A stretch of DNA of 64,000 nt from Piscibacillus sp052246295 (lineage in GTDB: Bacteria; Bacillota; Bacilli; Bacillales; Alkalibacillaceae): assembly GCA_052246295.1 (NCBI GenBank), contig JBQQCO010000002.1; one strand, written 5' to 3'. Under the pieces are notes generated by a model. It ran no database searches, was not told the origin of the DNA, and was given only the letters and a program-made list of their open reading frames with translations. The position numbers and the translations under genes are program-made. Shown one piece after another: positions 16,391 through 25,314 of the stretch; within the stretch, counting starts at the first letter, position 1; every line of letters begins with the position of its first letter.

Positions 16391-17053
16391 TTGGATTATA
16401 TTCAACAAGGTTTACAGTATATGAAAGACCAGAAAATTGAAGAAGCTGCACAACAATTTAATCAACATATTGAGGAGAACCCTGTAGATCCAATAGGCTA
16501 TGTTAATTTCGGTAATTTATTAGTTCATATTAGAGAATACGACCGTGCAAAGCGCTTTTTCAATAAAGCATTAGAGCTGGAAGAAGAGCTTCCGACGGCT
16601 CATTATGGATTGGGAAATGTTTATTTTGAAGAAGAAAATTACTCCGAAGCAACTCAGCAATATCAAAATGCTATTAAACAAGGGTTGAATGAAGCTGATG
16701 TATATTTAATGCTCGGAATGTCATTAATGAATCAAGAGCAGCCTAAGTTAGCATTACCATATCTTCAACGAGCAAGTGAACTTGAAAAAGAAGACGTTGA
16801 TATTCAATTTCAGTATGGATTATCACTCGCGTATGCGAATTTAATCGAAGAAGCTTTTAATCAATTTAAGCATGTACTAAAATTAGATGAGAACCATAGT
16901 GATGCTCATTATAATTTGGGTGTAGCTTATTTATATAAAGAATTGCCTAATGAAGCTTTAGAACACTTCAATCAGGCTTTAGAACTTCAGCCAGACCACG
17001 TATTAGCAGGGCATGGAAAGAAGCAAGTAGAAGAGATGATAAATAAACATTAA
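16391..17053 (+). CDS. Tetratricopeptide-repeat protein (YrrB-type)
   Basis: A 220-residue protein made almost wholly of TPR units of 34 residues, with the typical A-x-x-x-Y/F-x-x-A-L pattern (for example YDRAKRFFNKALELEEELPTA and the later DAHYNLGVAYLYKELPNEAL). It has no catalytic domain or signal peptide. TPR arrays bind partner proteins; no partner can be named. The TTG start at 16391 follows GAGAGGAG. It lies between mnmA and recD2, the position of yrrB in B. subtilis. Confidence 0.9.
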   Translation: MDYIQQGLQYMKDQKIEEAAQQFNQHIEENPVDPIGYVNFGNLLVHIREYDRAKRFFNKALELEEELPTAHYGLGNVYFEEENYSEATQQYQNAIKQGLNEADVYLMLGMSLMNQEQPKLALPYLQRASELEKEDVDIQFQYGLSLAYANLIEEAFNQFKHVLKLDENHSDAHYNLGVAYLYKELPNEALEHFNQALELQPDHVLAGHGKKQVEEMINKH

Positions 17054-17074
17054 TTTTAAGGAGGCCGAAAGCCA

Positions 17075-19378
17075 ATGTCAGAGAAAGGCTTTGTCAAAGC
17101 GAAATTAAACCATATGATTTTCCACAAAGCAGAGGAACAATTCTCGATTGCTTCGGTCTCTGTTATTGAAACTAATGAAGAGGTGGATGAAGATGAGCTT
17201 GTAGTAAAAGGCCATTTTCCCCCATTAACTTATGGTAATGAATATATTTTCTACGGCTCCATGAAAAATCACCCTAAATTTGGTGAACAGTATCAAGTTT
17301 TTACATATGAAAAGGAAATGCCCAAAACAGAAGACAGCCTAGTTAAATATTTCTCAAGCGATTTATTTTATGGAATTGGTGAAAAGACAGCAAAAAGAAT
17401 TGTCAATTCACTTGGACTGAACGCTGTTGATCAAATTCTTCGTGATGAAACAGCATTAGATCAAGTACCAGGCATTAAGGAAGAAACAAAAAAGCAATTA
17501 ATCGCAGATTTACGAGTTAATCAAGGGTTTGAACAAGTCGCTATAGAATTAGCGAAATATGGAATAGGGTTACAGTTAGCACAAAAGATTTATCAAGAGT
17601 ATGAAGAAAATACGTTGCAACAATTAAAGGAAAACCCTTATGCTTTCGTATTTGGTATTGAAGGGTTTGGCTTCCAAAGAGCAGATGAAATGGCTAAAGA
17701 GTTAGGAATTGGTGAGGACCATCCAACTCGAGTTGAAGCTGGTATTCTTCATATTTTAGAGCAAGAATCGATGAACGGACATGTATATATGGATCAAGAT
17801 TCGTTAATTAGAAAGACGAACAGATTATTGTATCAAAGACAGCACTTACTTACTGAAGAAGATTTTGAAGAACGAGCGAAACATTTAGAAGAAGAAAGTC
17901 TTATTGTAGTTGAAAACCAACGAATATATTTACCACATTTATATTTTTCAGAAGAAGGGATTGCTTCACAGCTTAAGCGGATCATGGACATTAATGATGA
18001 AGATTCTTTTGATGAAAGTGAATTATTAAAAATTATTGGTGAACTTGAAGAAACAGAAGGATTCGCTTATGGTGAAGAGCAGTATGAAGCGATTAAAAAA
18101 GCTATGAGTGAAAAAGTCATGCTGTTAACAGGTGGTCCAGGAACTGGTAAAACCACCGTCGTAAAAGGGATTATTTCTTGTTTTGAAGAGCTTTATCAAC
18201 CACAGAAAAAAGTTAGCCAAGAGCGCCGTTTTATATTAACAGCGCCAACCGGTCGAGCAGCAAAAAGATTATCAGAGGCCACTGGTTTAAAAGCGAAAAC
18301 CATTCATAGCTTACTTGGTTGGTCTGGTGATGATTCATTTGAATATCATCAAGGAAACCAATTAGAAGGCGAAGTAATCATTGTAGACGAATTCTCAATG
18401 GTGGATGTTTGGCTAGCGAATTCTTTATTTAAAGCCATTCCGTCAGATATGAAAGTCATACTCGTTGGAGATGAGGATCAATTACCTTCTGTAGGGCCTG
18501 GCCAAGTTTTGTCCGATTTATTAATGGCTAATGCCATTCCGGTCAGCCATTTATCAGAAATATATCGCCAAAAAGAGAACTCATACATTATTCAATTAGC
18601 CCACCATATTAAAAATGATAACGTTGAAAATATGGAGTTGAATCGTTCGGGCGATTTTAACTTCATTCCGAGCCATGAGGAGCATACATTGAACGTAATT
18701 GAACAAATTGTTCAAAGAGCATTGAATAAAGGTTATACTATGAAGGATATTCAAGTTCTTGCACCAATGTATAAAACAGATGTAGGGATTAACCAGTTAA
18801 ATAAAAGCCTTCAAACGATTTTTAACCCAAAAGATGATCAAAAAAGAGAAATGCAACACTTTGATACGATTTTTAGAACGGGTGATAAGGTAATACAACT
18901 TGTAAATCAGCCTGAGAAAAAAGTGTTTAATGGGGATATTGGTGAAATTATTGCAATTAAGAAACCGAGTGAGTCTGAAAACAAAAAAGATGAATTGATT
19001 ATCAATTTTGAAGGCCTTCAAGTTTCTTATACAAAGCAAGATTTTAATCAAATCATGTTGGCTTATGCGATCTCAATACACAAATCACAGGGAAGTGAAT
19101 TTCCAATCGTAGTGTTACCCGTTGTGAAAGCTTTTAAACGAATGTTAGTAAAAAAGTTACTTTATACAGCTATTACACGTAGTAAAACGTCATTAATCAT
19201 ATGTGGTGATTATAACGCATTTATAGATGGCTTAAAGAGAAACTTTGCGTATGAAAGAAACACGACACTTGTTCAAAGAATTCAAGCTATCTTCTCTCAA
19301 GAATTTGAAGTAACTGCTAATTTAAATGAAAATGAAGCTTCTGAAGAGGAAGAAATTACGCCTTATGATTTTATGTAA
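17075..19378 (+). CDS. recD2: ATP-dependent RecD-like DNA helicase (RecD2/YrrC)
   Basis: Superfamily 1B 5'-to-3' DNA helicase not tied to RecBC. 767 residues. The N-terminal OB-like region and helix-hairpin-helix segments (FYGIGEKTAKRIV, LDQVPGIKEETKKQL) are typical of RecD2. Helicase motifs: Walker A LTGGPGTGKTTV near 350-361, DEFSMVD (motif II), GDEDQLPSVGPG (motif III), and AISIHKSQGSEFP (motif V) near the C-terminus. A strong AAGGAGG site precedes the ATG. It follows the TPR gene by 21 bases. Confidence 0.96.
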   Translation: MSEKGFVKAKLNHMIFHKAEEQFSIASVSVIETNEEVDEDELVVKGHFPPLTYGNEYIFYGSMKNHPKFGEQYQVFTYEKEMPKTEDSLVKYFSSDLFYGIGEKTAKRIVNSLGLNAVDQILRDETALDQVPGIKEETKKQLIADLRVNQGFEQVAIELAKYGIGLQLAQKIYQEYEENTLQQLKENPYAFVFGIEGFGFQRADEMAKELGIGEDHPTRVEAGILHILEQESMNGHVYMDQDSLIRKTNRLLYQRQHLLTEEDFEERAKHLEEESLIVVENQRIYLPHLYFSEEGIASQLKRIMDINDEDSFDESELLKIIGELEETEGFAYGEEQYEAIKKAMSEKVMLLTGGPGTGKTTVVKGIISCFEELYQPQKKVSQERRFILTAPTGRAAKRLSEATGLKAKTIHSLLGWSGDDSFEYHQGNQLEGEVIIVDEFSMVDVWLANSLFKAIPSDMKVILVGDEDQLPSVGPGQVLSDLLMANAIPVSHLSEIYRQKENSYIIQLAHHIKNDNVENMELNRSGDFNFIPSHEEHTLNVIEQIVQRALNKGYTMKDIQVLAPMYKTDVGINQLNKSLQTIFNPKDDQKREMQHFDTIFRTGDKVIQLVNQPEKKVFNGDIGEIIAIKKPSESENKKDELIINFEGLQVSYTKQDFNQIMLAYAISIHKSQGSEFPIVVLPVVKAFKRMLVKKLLYTAITRSKTSLIICGDYNAFIDGLKRNFAYERNTTLVQRIQAIFSQEFEVTANLNENEASEEEEITPYDFM

Positions 19379-19504
19379 TGAAGGTAAACTATAACTATCT
19401 TATACGGGTGTATAGGATAAAAATGATTTGGATAAGCTGAGGACAAAGCAACACATTTTGTTGTTTTTAGACTTCAACAGATCAAACACAAAGGAGTTCG
19501 TCCG

Positions 19505-19681
19505 ATGAAGTGTCCAAATTGTCAGTCTTCTGATATTGGAAGAATAGGTGAACAACAATATTATTGTTGGAATTGTTTTATTGAAATGGCTTTTGTCGAC
19601 GGAGCCATGCATGTTCGCGAAATAGAAGAAGATGGTTCTCTGTCTTCTTTAGATGATCTGTTTTTAGATGAAAACGGATAA
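19505..19681 (+). CDS. Small zinc-ribbon protein, function unknown
   Basis: A 58-residue ORF with AAAGGAG eight bases before its ATG. It begins MKCPNCQSSDIGRIG, then YYCWNCFIEM: two CxxC knuckles 16 residues apart, a classic zinc ribbon. The rest is an acidic tail ending LDDLFLDENG. I cannot assign a named family with certainty. Position between recD2 and the YrzQ-like gene and ahead of alaS suggests it is a conserved Bacillaceae micro-gene. The zinc site is inferred from the cysteine spacing. Confidence 0.75.
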   Translation: MKCPNCQSSDIGRIGEQQYYCWNCFIEMAFVDGAMHVREIEEDGSLSSLDDLFLDENG

Positions 19682-19699
19682 TAAGGTTGGTGATTGGCG

Positions 19700-19849
19700 T
19701 TGAACCGAATAGTTTCGAACAGCGCTAAAGTTGGTATGGGTGCAGCCATGGGATGGATGATTCGCAATAACGATAAAATGATCAAAAAGAATCGCTATAT
19801 GAAGCGAATGCGCAAAACAGGGAAAAGGTTGATGAAGCGTTATTTTTAG
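19700..19849 (+). CDS. yrzQ: YrzQ-like (DUF3918-type) small basic protein
   Basis: A 49-residue, strongly basic protein (Lys, Arg and Met rich, ending KRMRKTGKRLMKRYF) with a short glycine/alanine-rich N-terminal helix. TTG start at 19700 with GGTTGGTGAT upstream. It resembles YrzQ, which lies between recD2 and alaS in B. subtilis. The function is unknown. The gap to the zinc-ribbon gene is 18 bases, so the two probably share a transcript that ends at the hairpin at 19861. Confidence 0.7.
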   Translation: MNRIVSNSAKVGMGAAMGWMIRNNDKMIKKNRYMKRMRKTGKRLMKRYF

Positions 19850-19860
19850 ATTGAAGCTGT

Positions 19861-19895
19861 ACGCTAGCTCCTCTGTGGAGTTAGCGTTTACATAT
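19861..19895 (+). terminator. Probable terminator after the yrzQ-like gene
   Basis: ACGCTAGCTCC and GGAGTTAGCGT make an 11-bp stem with one G-T pair and a 5-base loop. The tail is TTTACATATTTT. Confidence 0.65.
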
Positions 19896-19900
19896 TTTAT

Positions 19901-19929
19901 TTGACATAAGGCGAACGGTTATCTATAAT
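19901..19929 (+). promoter_or_regulatory. Strong sigma-A promoter of the alaS leader
   Basis: TTGACA (19901-19906), 17-base spacer, TATAAT (19924-19929); both hexamers match the consensus. Confidence 0.9.
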
Positions 19930-19935
19930 AACGGC

Positions 19936-20182
19936 AGATAAATAAGTTGAAATCGTAGAAGGAACCGAGTAAATGACAACCTGCTTAGAAGAGAGGTGCC
20001 TCATTAGCTGAGAGAGGTGCTAAGTGAAAGGGTCATTGAAGCTATTCCAGAGAGTGGCTAATCACCACCGTTTACACCACGTTACGGTGTTAAGAGACGA
20101 TAAGCAATTTATGCTTATAATTAGGGTGGTACCGCGGAATCATCGTCCCTACATGTTACATGTAGGGGCGATTTTCGTTTTT
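19936..20182 (+). promoter_or_regulatory. T-box riboswitch leader controlling alaS
   Basis: Responds to uncharged tRNA-Ala. Landmarks: AGTA and GAA flank the specifier loop, and the specifier GCT (Ala) at 20041-20043 is followed by ATTCC, which pairs with GGAA in the 5' arm. The distal stem has AGAGAGGTGCC and TTAGCTGAGA. The T-box AGGGTGGTACCGCGG...CGTCCCT is at 20123-20150. The terminator CCCTACATG/CATGTAGGG (20147-20182) overlaps the T-box end. A short frame inside the leader is not a gene. Confidence 0.93.
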
Positions 20183-20210
20183 AGGCACTTTTTAAACTTA
20201 GTTGTTTTTT

Positions 20211-20275
20211 TGGTGGACGCTTTCCACGGGCACGGCTTAAACTTCCTAAACTCACTCTGTTCGGAAAGTTAATGA
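20211..20275 (+). repeat. Decayed copy of the GC-rich repeat in the alaS leader
   Basis: GGTGGACGCTTTCCACGGGC and the following ACGGCTT match the left half of copy A (10580) and copy B (49765). The right half is lost and replaced by unrelated sequence with a weak hairpin (AACTTCC...GGAAAGTT). It sits after the T-box terminator and before alaS, inside the expressed 5' untranslated region. Confidence 0.65.
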
Positions 20276-20345
20276 TAGGTACCCAAAAACAAAGTATTTT
20301 GATGCAAGAAATAATTTTTTCTGATTTATATAAGGAGGAATTGTC

Positions 20346-22991
20346 ATGAAACAATTAAATTCAGCTGAAGTAAGACAAATGTTTTTGGATTTCTTTAAAG
20401 AAAAAGGGCATTCTGTAGAACCAAGTCGTTCTTTAGTGCCACAAGATGACCCTACTTTATTATGGATTAACAGTGGTGTTGCGACACTAAAAAAATATTT
20501 CGATGGTCGTGTTATCCCTAAAAACCCAAGAATCGTGAATGCACAAAAATCGATTCGTACAAATGATATTGAGAACGTTGGATTTACAGCTAGACACCAC
20601 ACCTTCTTTGAAATGCTAGGTAATTTCTCTATTGGCGATTATTTCAAAGAAGACGCCATTAAATGGGCATGGGAGTTTCTAACAAGTAAAGATTGGATTG
20701 GTTTTGAACCTGAGAGATTATCGGTAACAGTTCATCCTGAAGACGAGGAAGCATACGCAATTTGGCGTGATCAAGTCGATGTACCAGAAGAACGTATCAT
20801 TCGAATTGAAGAGAACTTTTGGGATATTGGGGAGGGGCCAAGTGGGCCAAATACAGAAATCTTCTATGATCGTGGTGAGAAATACGGAAACGACCCGAAT
20901 GACCCTGAACTCTATCCAGGTGGGGAAAACGAACGCTACTTAGAAATTTGGAATCTTGTGTTCTCACAATTTAACCATAATCCAGATGATACTTATACCC
21001 CACTTCCGAAGAAGAATATAGATACAGGTATGGGCTTAGAGCGTATATTATCTGTTATTCAAGATACGCAAACCAACTTTGAGACAGATTTATTTAGACC
21101 AATTATCAAACAGACTGAAGAAATTTCTGGGGAAACATATGGACAATCAACATCAAAAGATACTGCGTTTAAAGTTGTAGCGGATCATGTTCGCACTGTA
21201 GCTTTTGCTATTGGTGATGGTGCACTGCCTTCAAACGAGGGTCGTGGTTACGTACTAAGACGTTTACTTCGTCGTGCTGTACGTTTTGCTAAAGAACTAA
21301 ATATTAACGAACCATTCATGTATCAATTAGTAGATGAAGTTGCAGAGATTATGAATGATTTCTATCCAGAAGTTCAGGAGAAAAAAGATTTTATAAAGAG
21401 TGTCATTAAAACAGAAGAAGAACGTTTCCACGAGACGCTTCAAGAAGGGTTAGCGATTTTAGAAAAAGTCATGGATCAAGAAAAGGCTAAAGGTAGTCAA
21501 GTCTTCCCAGGGCATGAGGTATTTACATTATATGATACGTATGGTTTTCCAAAAGAATTAACTGAGGAATACGTGCAAGCTGAAGGTTTCTCAATTGATG
21601 AAGTAGGCTTCGAGGATGAGATGAAAAAGCAACGTGAACGCGCACGTGAAGCAAGGCAAAAAGTTGATTCCATGCAAGTTCAAAGTGAAGTCTTACAAAA
21701 CATTCATAATGAAAGTACATTTGTTGGTTACGAACAATTAACGACTCAATCATCAATCGAAGCGATGGTTTATAATCAAGAGTTAGTAGAAGAGTTGAAT
21801 GTTGGAGAAACAGGATACATCATACTAAAAGAAACACCATTCTATGCTGAGAGTGGAGGGCAAATTGCAGATAAAGGGTTAATTCAAACGGATACAGGTC
21901 GTGCTCAAGTGATTGATGTACAGAAAGCACCAAACGGACAAAACTTACATCAAATTGAAATTGAAGACGGTACCTTATACGTTGAACAGGTCGCTAACGC
22001 ATCTGTTTACCGTCAGTTTAGAAATCAAATAATTAAAAACCATACAGCAACTCACTTACTACATCAAGCGTTAAAAGATGTTCTAGGTGATCACGTTAAT
22101 CAGGCTGGTTCATTAGTTTCTCCGGATCGTCTGAGATTTGACTTTTCACACTTCAGTTCGGTTACACAAGAGGAACTCAACGAAATAGAGGAAATCGTAA
22201 ACAAGAAAATTTGGGACTCCATTGACGTTGAGATTACTCACCGTTCGTTAGATGAAGCTAAACAAATGGGAGCGATGGCATTATTTGATGCTAAATATGG
22301 AGATGTTGTTCGTGTGGTTTCAGTTGGCGATTACAGTATTGAATTATGTGGAGGGTGCCACGTTCAAAACACAGCTGAAATAGGACTATTCAAAATCGTT
22401 ACAGAAACAGGTATTGGCGCTGGTACTAGAAGAGTAGAAGCTAGAACAGGGCATGGTGCTTATCAATATTACGAACAGAGAGAAAAGTTATTAGAAGAAG
22501 CAGCAAACTTATTGAAAACCAAATCAGAACAGATTCCTAGCCGTATTGAAGCTTTATATGATGATTTGAAGGGTAAGGAAAGAGAGATTGAATCATTAGC
22601 AGCTAAGCTCGCTAATTATGAATCAGCGAATATTACTGAACAGATTGAGGATGTTAACGGAATACCTCTATTAGCAGCAAAAGTTAATGTGAATGATATG
22701 AATGCTTTAAGAAACATGGTTGATGATCTTAAGAATCAATTAAGTTCGGTAGTAGTATTACTTGCGATGGAGAAGGATGGTAAAGTACAGTTAGCATCAG
22801 GGGTTACTAAAGATCTAATTGATCAAGGGTTACATGCAGGCAATTTAATTAAAGAAGCCGCAACTAAATGTGGTGGTGGCGGTGGTGGCCGTCCAGACAT
22901 GGCTCAAGCTGGTGGAAAGCAACCAGAAAAGATTAATGATGCTTTAAACGTTGCAAAAGAATATGTACAAAGTGTTTTAACTTCATCCTAA
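20346..22991 (+). CDS. alaS: Alanyl-tRNA synthetase
   Basis: Class IIa synthetase with editing; 881 residues is normal. Catalytic core: motif 1 region, motif 2 with TARHHTFFEMLGNFSIG, and motif 3 around NIDTGMGLERILSV. The editing domain has the zinc-binding HTATHLLHQ near residues 564-572 and CGGCHV near 666. The C-Ala domain ends with the glycine-rich KCGGGGGGRPDMAQAGG. ATG 20346 follows TAAGGAGGAATTG. It is expressed under the Ala T-box leader. Confidence 0.97.
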   Translation: MKQLNSAEVRQMFLDFFKEKGHSVEPSRSLVPQDDPTLLWINSGVATLKKYFDGRVIPKNPRIVNAQKSIRTNDIENVGFTARHHTFFEMLGNFSIGDYFKEDAIKWAWEFLTSKDWIGFEPERLSVTVHPEDEEAYAIWRDQVDVPEERIIRIEENFWDIGEGPSGPNTEIFYDRGEKYGNDPNDPELYPGGENERYLEIWNLVFSQFNHNPDDTYTPLPKKNIDTGMGLERILSVIQDTQTNFETDLFRPIIKQTEEISGETYGQSTSKDTAFKVVADHVRTVAFAIGDGALPSNEGRGYVLRRLLRRAVRFAKELNINEPFMYQLVDEVAEIMNDFYPEVQEKKDFIKSVIKTEEERFHETLQEGLAILEKVMDQEKAKGSQVFPGHEVFTLYDTYGFPKELTEEYVQAEGFSIDEVGFEDEMKKQRERAREARQKVDSMQVQSEVLQNIHNESTFVGYEQLTTQSSIEAMVYNQELVEELNVGETGYIILKETPFYAESGGQIADKGLIQTDTGRAQVIDVQKAPNGQNLHQIEIEDGTLYVEQVANASVYRQFRNQIIKNHTATHLLHQALKDVLGDHVNQAGSLVSPDRLRFDFSHFSSVTQEELNEIEEIVNKKIWDSIDVEITHRSLDEAKQMGAMALFDAKYGDVVRVVSVGDYSIELCGGCHVQNTAEIGLFKIVTETGIGAGTRRVEARTGHGAYQYYEQREKLLEEAANLLKTKSEQIPSRIEALYDDLKGKEREIESLAAKLANYESANITEQIEDVNGIPLLAAKVNVNDMNALRNMVDDLKNQLSSVVVLLAMEKDGKVQLASGVTKDLIDQGLHAGNLIKEAATKCGGGGGGRPDMAQAGGKQPEKINDALNVAKEYVQSVLTSS

Positions 22992-23039
22992 TTAAGTTTA
23001 TAATAAGGGTAGAAGTATACGAGGGGGTTATATGAGAAG

Positions 23040-23303
23040 ATGTCAAATGATCACACTATGAAATTCCAGTTCAACGATGATTCACAAGAGCAAAAAGTAA
23101 ATGAAATTCTACACTCGGTGTATGAATCATTAGAAGAAAAAGGGTATAATCCGATTAATCAAATTGTCGGCTACTTGCTGTCAGGTGATCCAGCATACAT
23201 CCCTCGTCACAGAGATGCTAGAAATTTAATTAGAAAAGTTGAGAGAGACGAAATCATTGAAGAAGTCGTCAAGCATTATTTGAAATCGAATAAAGAGGCA
23301 TAA
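23040..23303 (+). CDS. ireB: IreB family regulatory protein (UPF0297, YrzL)
   Basis: An 87-residue protein of the IreB family; in Enterococcus, IreB is a substrate of the Ser/Thr kinase IreK and affects cephalosporin tolerance. The family core EKGYNPINQIVGYLLSGDPA and YIPRHRDARNLIRKVERDE is fully conserved here. The start is set at ATG 23040 from the conserved N-terminus (MSNDHTMKFQFND). The ribosome site GAGGGGG lies 12 bases upstream, which is long. It is followed by ruvX after 2 bases and yrzB, the usual three-gene set after alaS. Confidence 0.94.
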   Translation: MSNDHTMKFQFNDDSQEQKVNEILHSVYESLEEKGYNPINQIVGYLLSGDPAYIPRHRDARNLIRKVERDEIIEEVVKHYLKSNKEA

Positions 23304-23305
23304 AA

Positions 23306-23722
23306 ATGAAAATTTTAGGTTTAGATGTAGGCGAAAGAACCATCGGTGTGGCTGTATCCGATGCTCTTCACTTTACAGCTCAAGGGTTAGAAACAATAAA
23401 ATGGGATGAATCGGATTACGATACCGCTGTTCCACGATTAGAACAGATTTTAAAAGAATATGAAATAAGTAAAATTGTCGTGGGATATCCTAAAAATATG
23501 AATAATACAATTGGAGATCGTGCTAAATCATCTGAGACATTTGCAAAGCACATAGAAAGCACATTCAACCTTCCAGTAGTATTATGGGATGAAAGGCTGA
23601 CTACAATGGCAGCTGAAAGGGTATTGTTAGAAGCAGATGTTAGTAGAAGTAAGCGAAAGAAAGTTATTGATAAAATGGCCGCAGTAATGATTTTACAAAG
23701 TTATTTAGATGCGAGTCATTAA
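23306..23722 (+). CDS. ruvX: Putative pre-16S rRNA nuclease / Holliday junction resolvase-like RuvX (YqgF)
   Basis: RNase H-fold protein; YqgF has been linked to 16S rRNA 5'-end maturation, and the resolvase role is by similarity. 138 residues. Acidic active-site residues are visible in LGLDVGERTIGVAVSD near the N-terminus, in VVLWDERLTT (the family's WDERLTT motif), and in the C-terminal KKKVIDKMAAVMILQ region. It starts 2 bases after ireB, so translation is probably coupled. Confidence 0.95.
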   Translation: MKILGLDVGERTIGVAVSDALHFTAQGLETIKWDESDYDTAVPRLEQILKEYEISKIVVGYPKNMNNTIGDRAKSSETFAKHIESTFNLPVVLWDERLTTMAAERVLLEADVSRSKRKKVIDKMAAVMILQSYLDASH

Positions 23723-23739
23723 TATTAGGAGGTTTAATA

Positions 23740-24018
23740 ATGGACGAAAAAGAACGGATTATCATTCCAGATGAAAACGGTGAAGAGCATTTATTTGATA
23801 TTCTCTTTACTTTTGATGTTGATGAAACAGAGAAGTCTTACTTAGTTGCTGTCCCAGCAGAGCAAGCTGAAGAAGAAGAACAAGAAGTCTTCGCATTTCG
23901 ATTTGAAGAAAATGAACAAAATGAAGATGATTTAACACTTTATCAAATTGAAACAGACGAAGAATGGGATATGATTGAAGAGATGTTGGCAACCTTTACT
24001 GATTCAGACGAAGAGTAA
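23740..24018 (+). CDS. DUF1292 family protein (YrzB)
   Basis: A 92-residue, extremely acidic protein. It begins MDEKERIIIPDENGEEHLFDILFTFDVDET and ends in an acidic helix (EEWDMIEEMLATFTDSDEE). It matches the YrzB/DUF1292 family found after ruvX in Firmicutes; the function is unknown. A good TTAGGAGG site precedes ATG 23740. A terminator follows 6 bases after the stop, closing the ireB-ruvX-yrzB unit. Confidence 0.92.
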   Translation: MDEKERIIIPDENGEEHLFDILFTFDVDETEKSYLVAVPAEQAEEEEQEVFAFRFEENEQNEDDLTLYQIETDEEWDMIEEMLATFTDSDEE

Positions 24019-24023
24019 AATAA

Positions 24024-24059
24024 AGGGAATAGCCCTTTTGAGGCTATTCCCTATTTTTT
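24024..24059 (+). terminator. Intrinsic terminator after yrzB
   Basis: GGGAATAGCC and GGCTATTCCC make a perfect 10-bp stem followed by TATTTTTT. Confidence 0.9.
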
Positions 24060-24125
24060 AGTGTAAAAAGGATAGAAAAATATTATAAAATAATTTATAA
24101 TATTACGGGTGTAGGGGGGAAATAA

Positions 24126-25244
24126 ATGAGTAGTTATTCTGATTTAAAGAAACAGCGGGTTAAAGAAGCAAAAATCTCACGCCGTATTATTGTCATTATA
24201 TTAACCATCTTAATCATTACATTAGGTACAGTTGGTTATAAGGCATATACATATATATCTGAAGGATTAAGCCCTGTAGACCCAGATGATAATACTATAA
24301 TTGAAGTTGAGATCCCCCTAGGATCTACAGTCGACTCAATTGGTAGTATCCTTGAAGAAAAAAATATTATTAATAGCGCAACAATTTTTAAATATTACGT
24401 TAAGTTTAATAATGAGACAGGCTTTCAAGCAGGGGAATATAAACTAGCTAAGAATATGCAATTAAATGAAATTGTGGAATCACTAAAAACAGGTAAAATA
24501 TTGGTGGATCCTTTATTTACTGTAACGATACCTGAAGGAACAACAATCGAGCAAATTGCTTCAATATTTGGGGAACAAACTTCAATAGATGAAGAAGAGT
24601 TTTTAGAACGAATGAATGATGAGGAATTCATCAAATCATATATAGTCAGATATCCTGAATTGCTAGATGAAAATGAAATTCTAAAAGAAGACATTAGATA
24701 TCCGCTAGAAGGTTATCTTTTCCCTCTTACTTATCCGTTTTACGAAGAAGAGCCGACTATCGAACATGTAGTTGATATCATGCTCCAACAAACTAATAAT
24801 CGTATAATGACTTATCGTCAGGATATTATAGAACAAAATATGTCTATTCACGAAGCTATTACAATGGCTTCATTAATAGAAGAAGAAGCGGTTGGTGAAG
24901 ACGATCGACAAACAATTTCTGGTGTTTTCTATAATCGTATGAACCAAGAACCAGAGATGCCGTTACAAACTGATCCCACGGTATTGTATGCATTAGGTGA
25001 ACATAAAGAGCGAGTGTTATATGAAGACTTAGAGGTGGACTCACCTTATAATACGTATGAAAATGTAGGATTACCAATAGGGCCGATCTCTAACTTCCAT
25101 GAAAATGCGTTACAGGCTGCATTATATCCAGAAGAACACAATTATTTATACTTTGTTGCGGGGTATGATGGCGAAGTTTATTATGCTGAAACATTAGATG
25201 AGCATAATCAAAATATTCAAGAACATCGACCACCACAAGATTAA
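24126..25244 (+). CDS. mltG: Endolytic peptidoglycan transglycosylase MltG (YceG family)
   Basis: Membrane-anchored enzyme that cuts nascent glycan strands. 372 residues. One N-terminal membrane segment (about residues 20-42, IIVIILTILIITLGTVGY) is followed by a LysM-like region and the YceG domain. Catalytic glutamate lies in ASLIEEEAVGEDDRQTISGV; the substrate-site motif QTDPTVLYALG and the closing AALYPEEHNYLYFV are intact. A GGGTGTAGGGGGG ribosome site precedes the ATG. It lies between yrzB and trmR, as in B. subtilis yrrL. Confidence 0.95.
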   Translation: MSSYSDLKKQRVKEAKISRRIIVIILTILIITLGTVGYKAYTYISEGLSPVDPDDNTIIEVEIPLGSTVDSIGSILEEKNIINSATIFKYYVKFNNETGFQAGEYKLAKNMQLNEIVESLKTGKILVDPLFTVTIPEGTTIEQIASIFGEQTSIDEEEFLERMNDEEFIKSYIVRYPELLDENEILKEDIRYPLEGYLFPLTYPFYEEEPTIEHVVDIMLQQTNNRIMTYRQDIIEQNMSIHEAITMASLIEEEAVGEDDRQTISGVFYNRMNQEPEMPLQTDPTVLYALGEHKERVLYEDLEVDSPYNTYENVGLPIGPISNFHENALQAALYPEEHNYLYFVAGYDGEVYYAETLDEHNQNIQEHRPPQD

Positions 25245-25280
25245 TAGGGGATGCGCGAGAGGCGCATTCTCCTATTTTAT
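25245..25280 (+). terminator. Intrinsic terminator after mltG
   Basis: AGGGGATGCGC and GCGCATTCTCCT pair imperfectly around GAGAG and run into ATTTTAT. Confidence 0.75.
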
Positions 25281-25314
25281 ATTAATATCAAATGCATGTG
25301 TGAGGGTACCTGAT

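Noticed and set aside
20024..20272. Open frame across the alaS leader
   Set aside because: It overlaps the T-box, its terminator and a repeat fragment, with no ribosome site.
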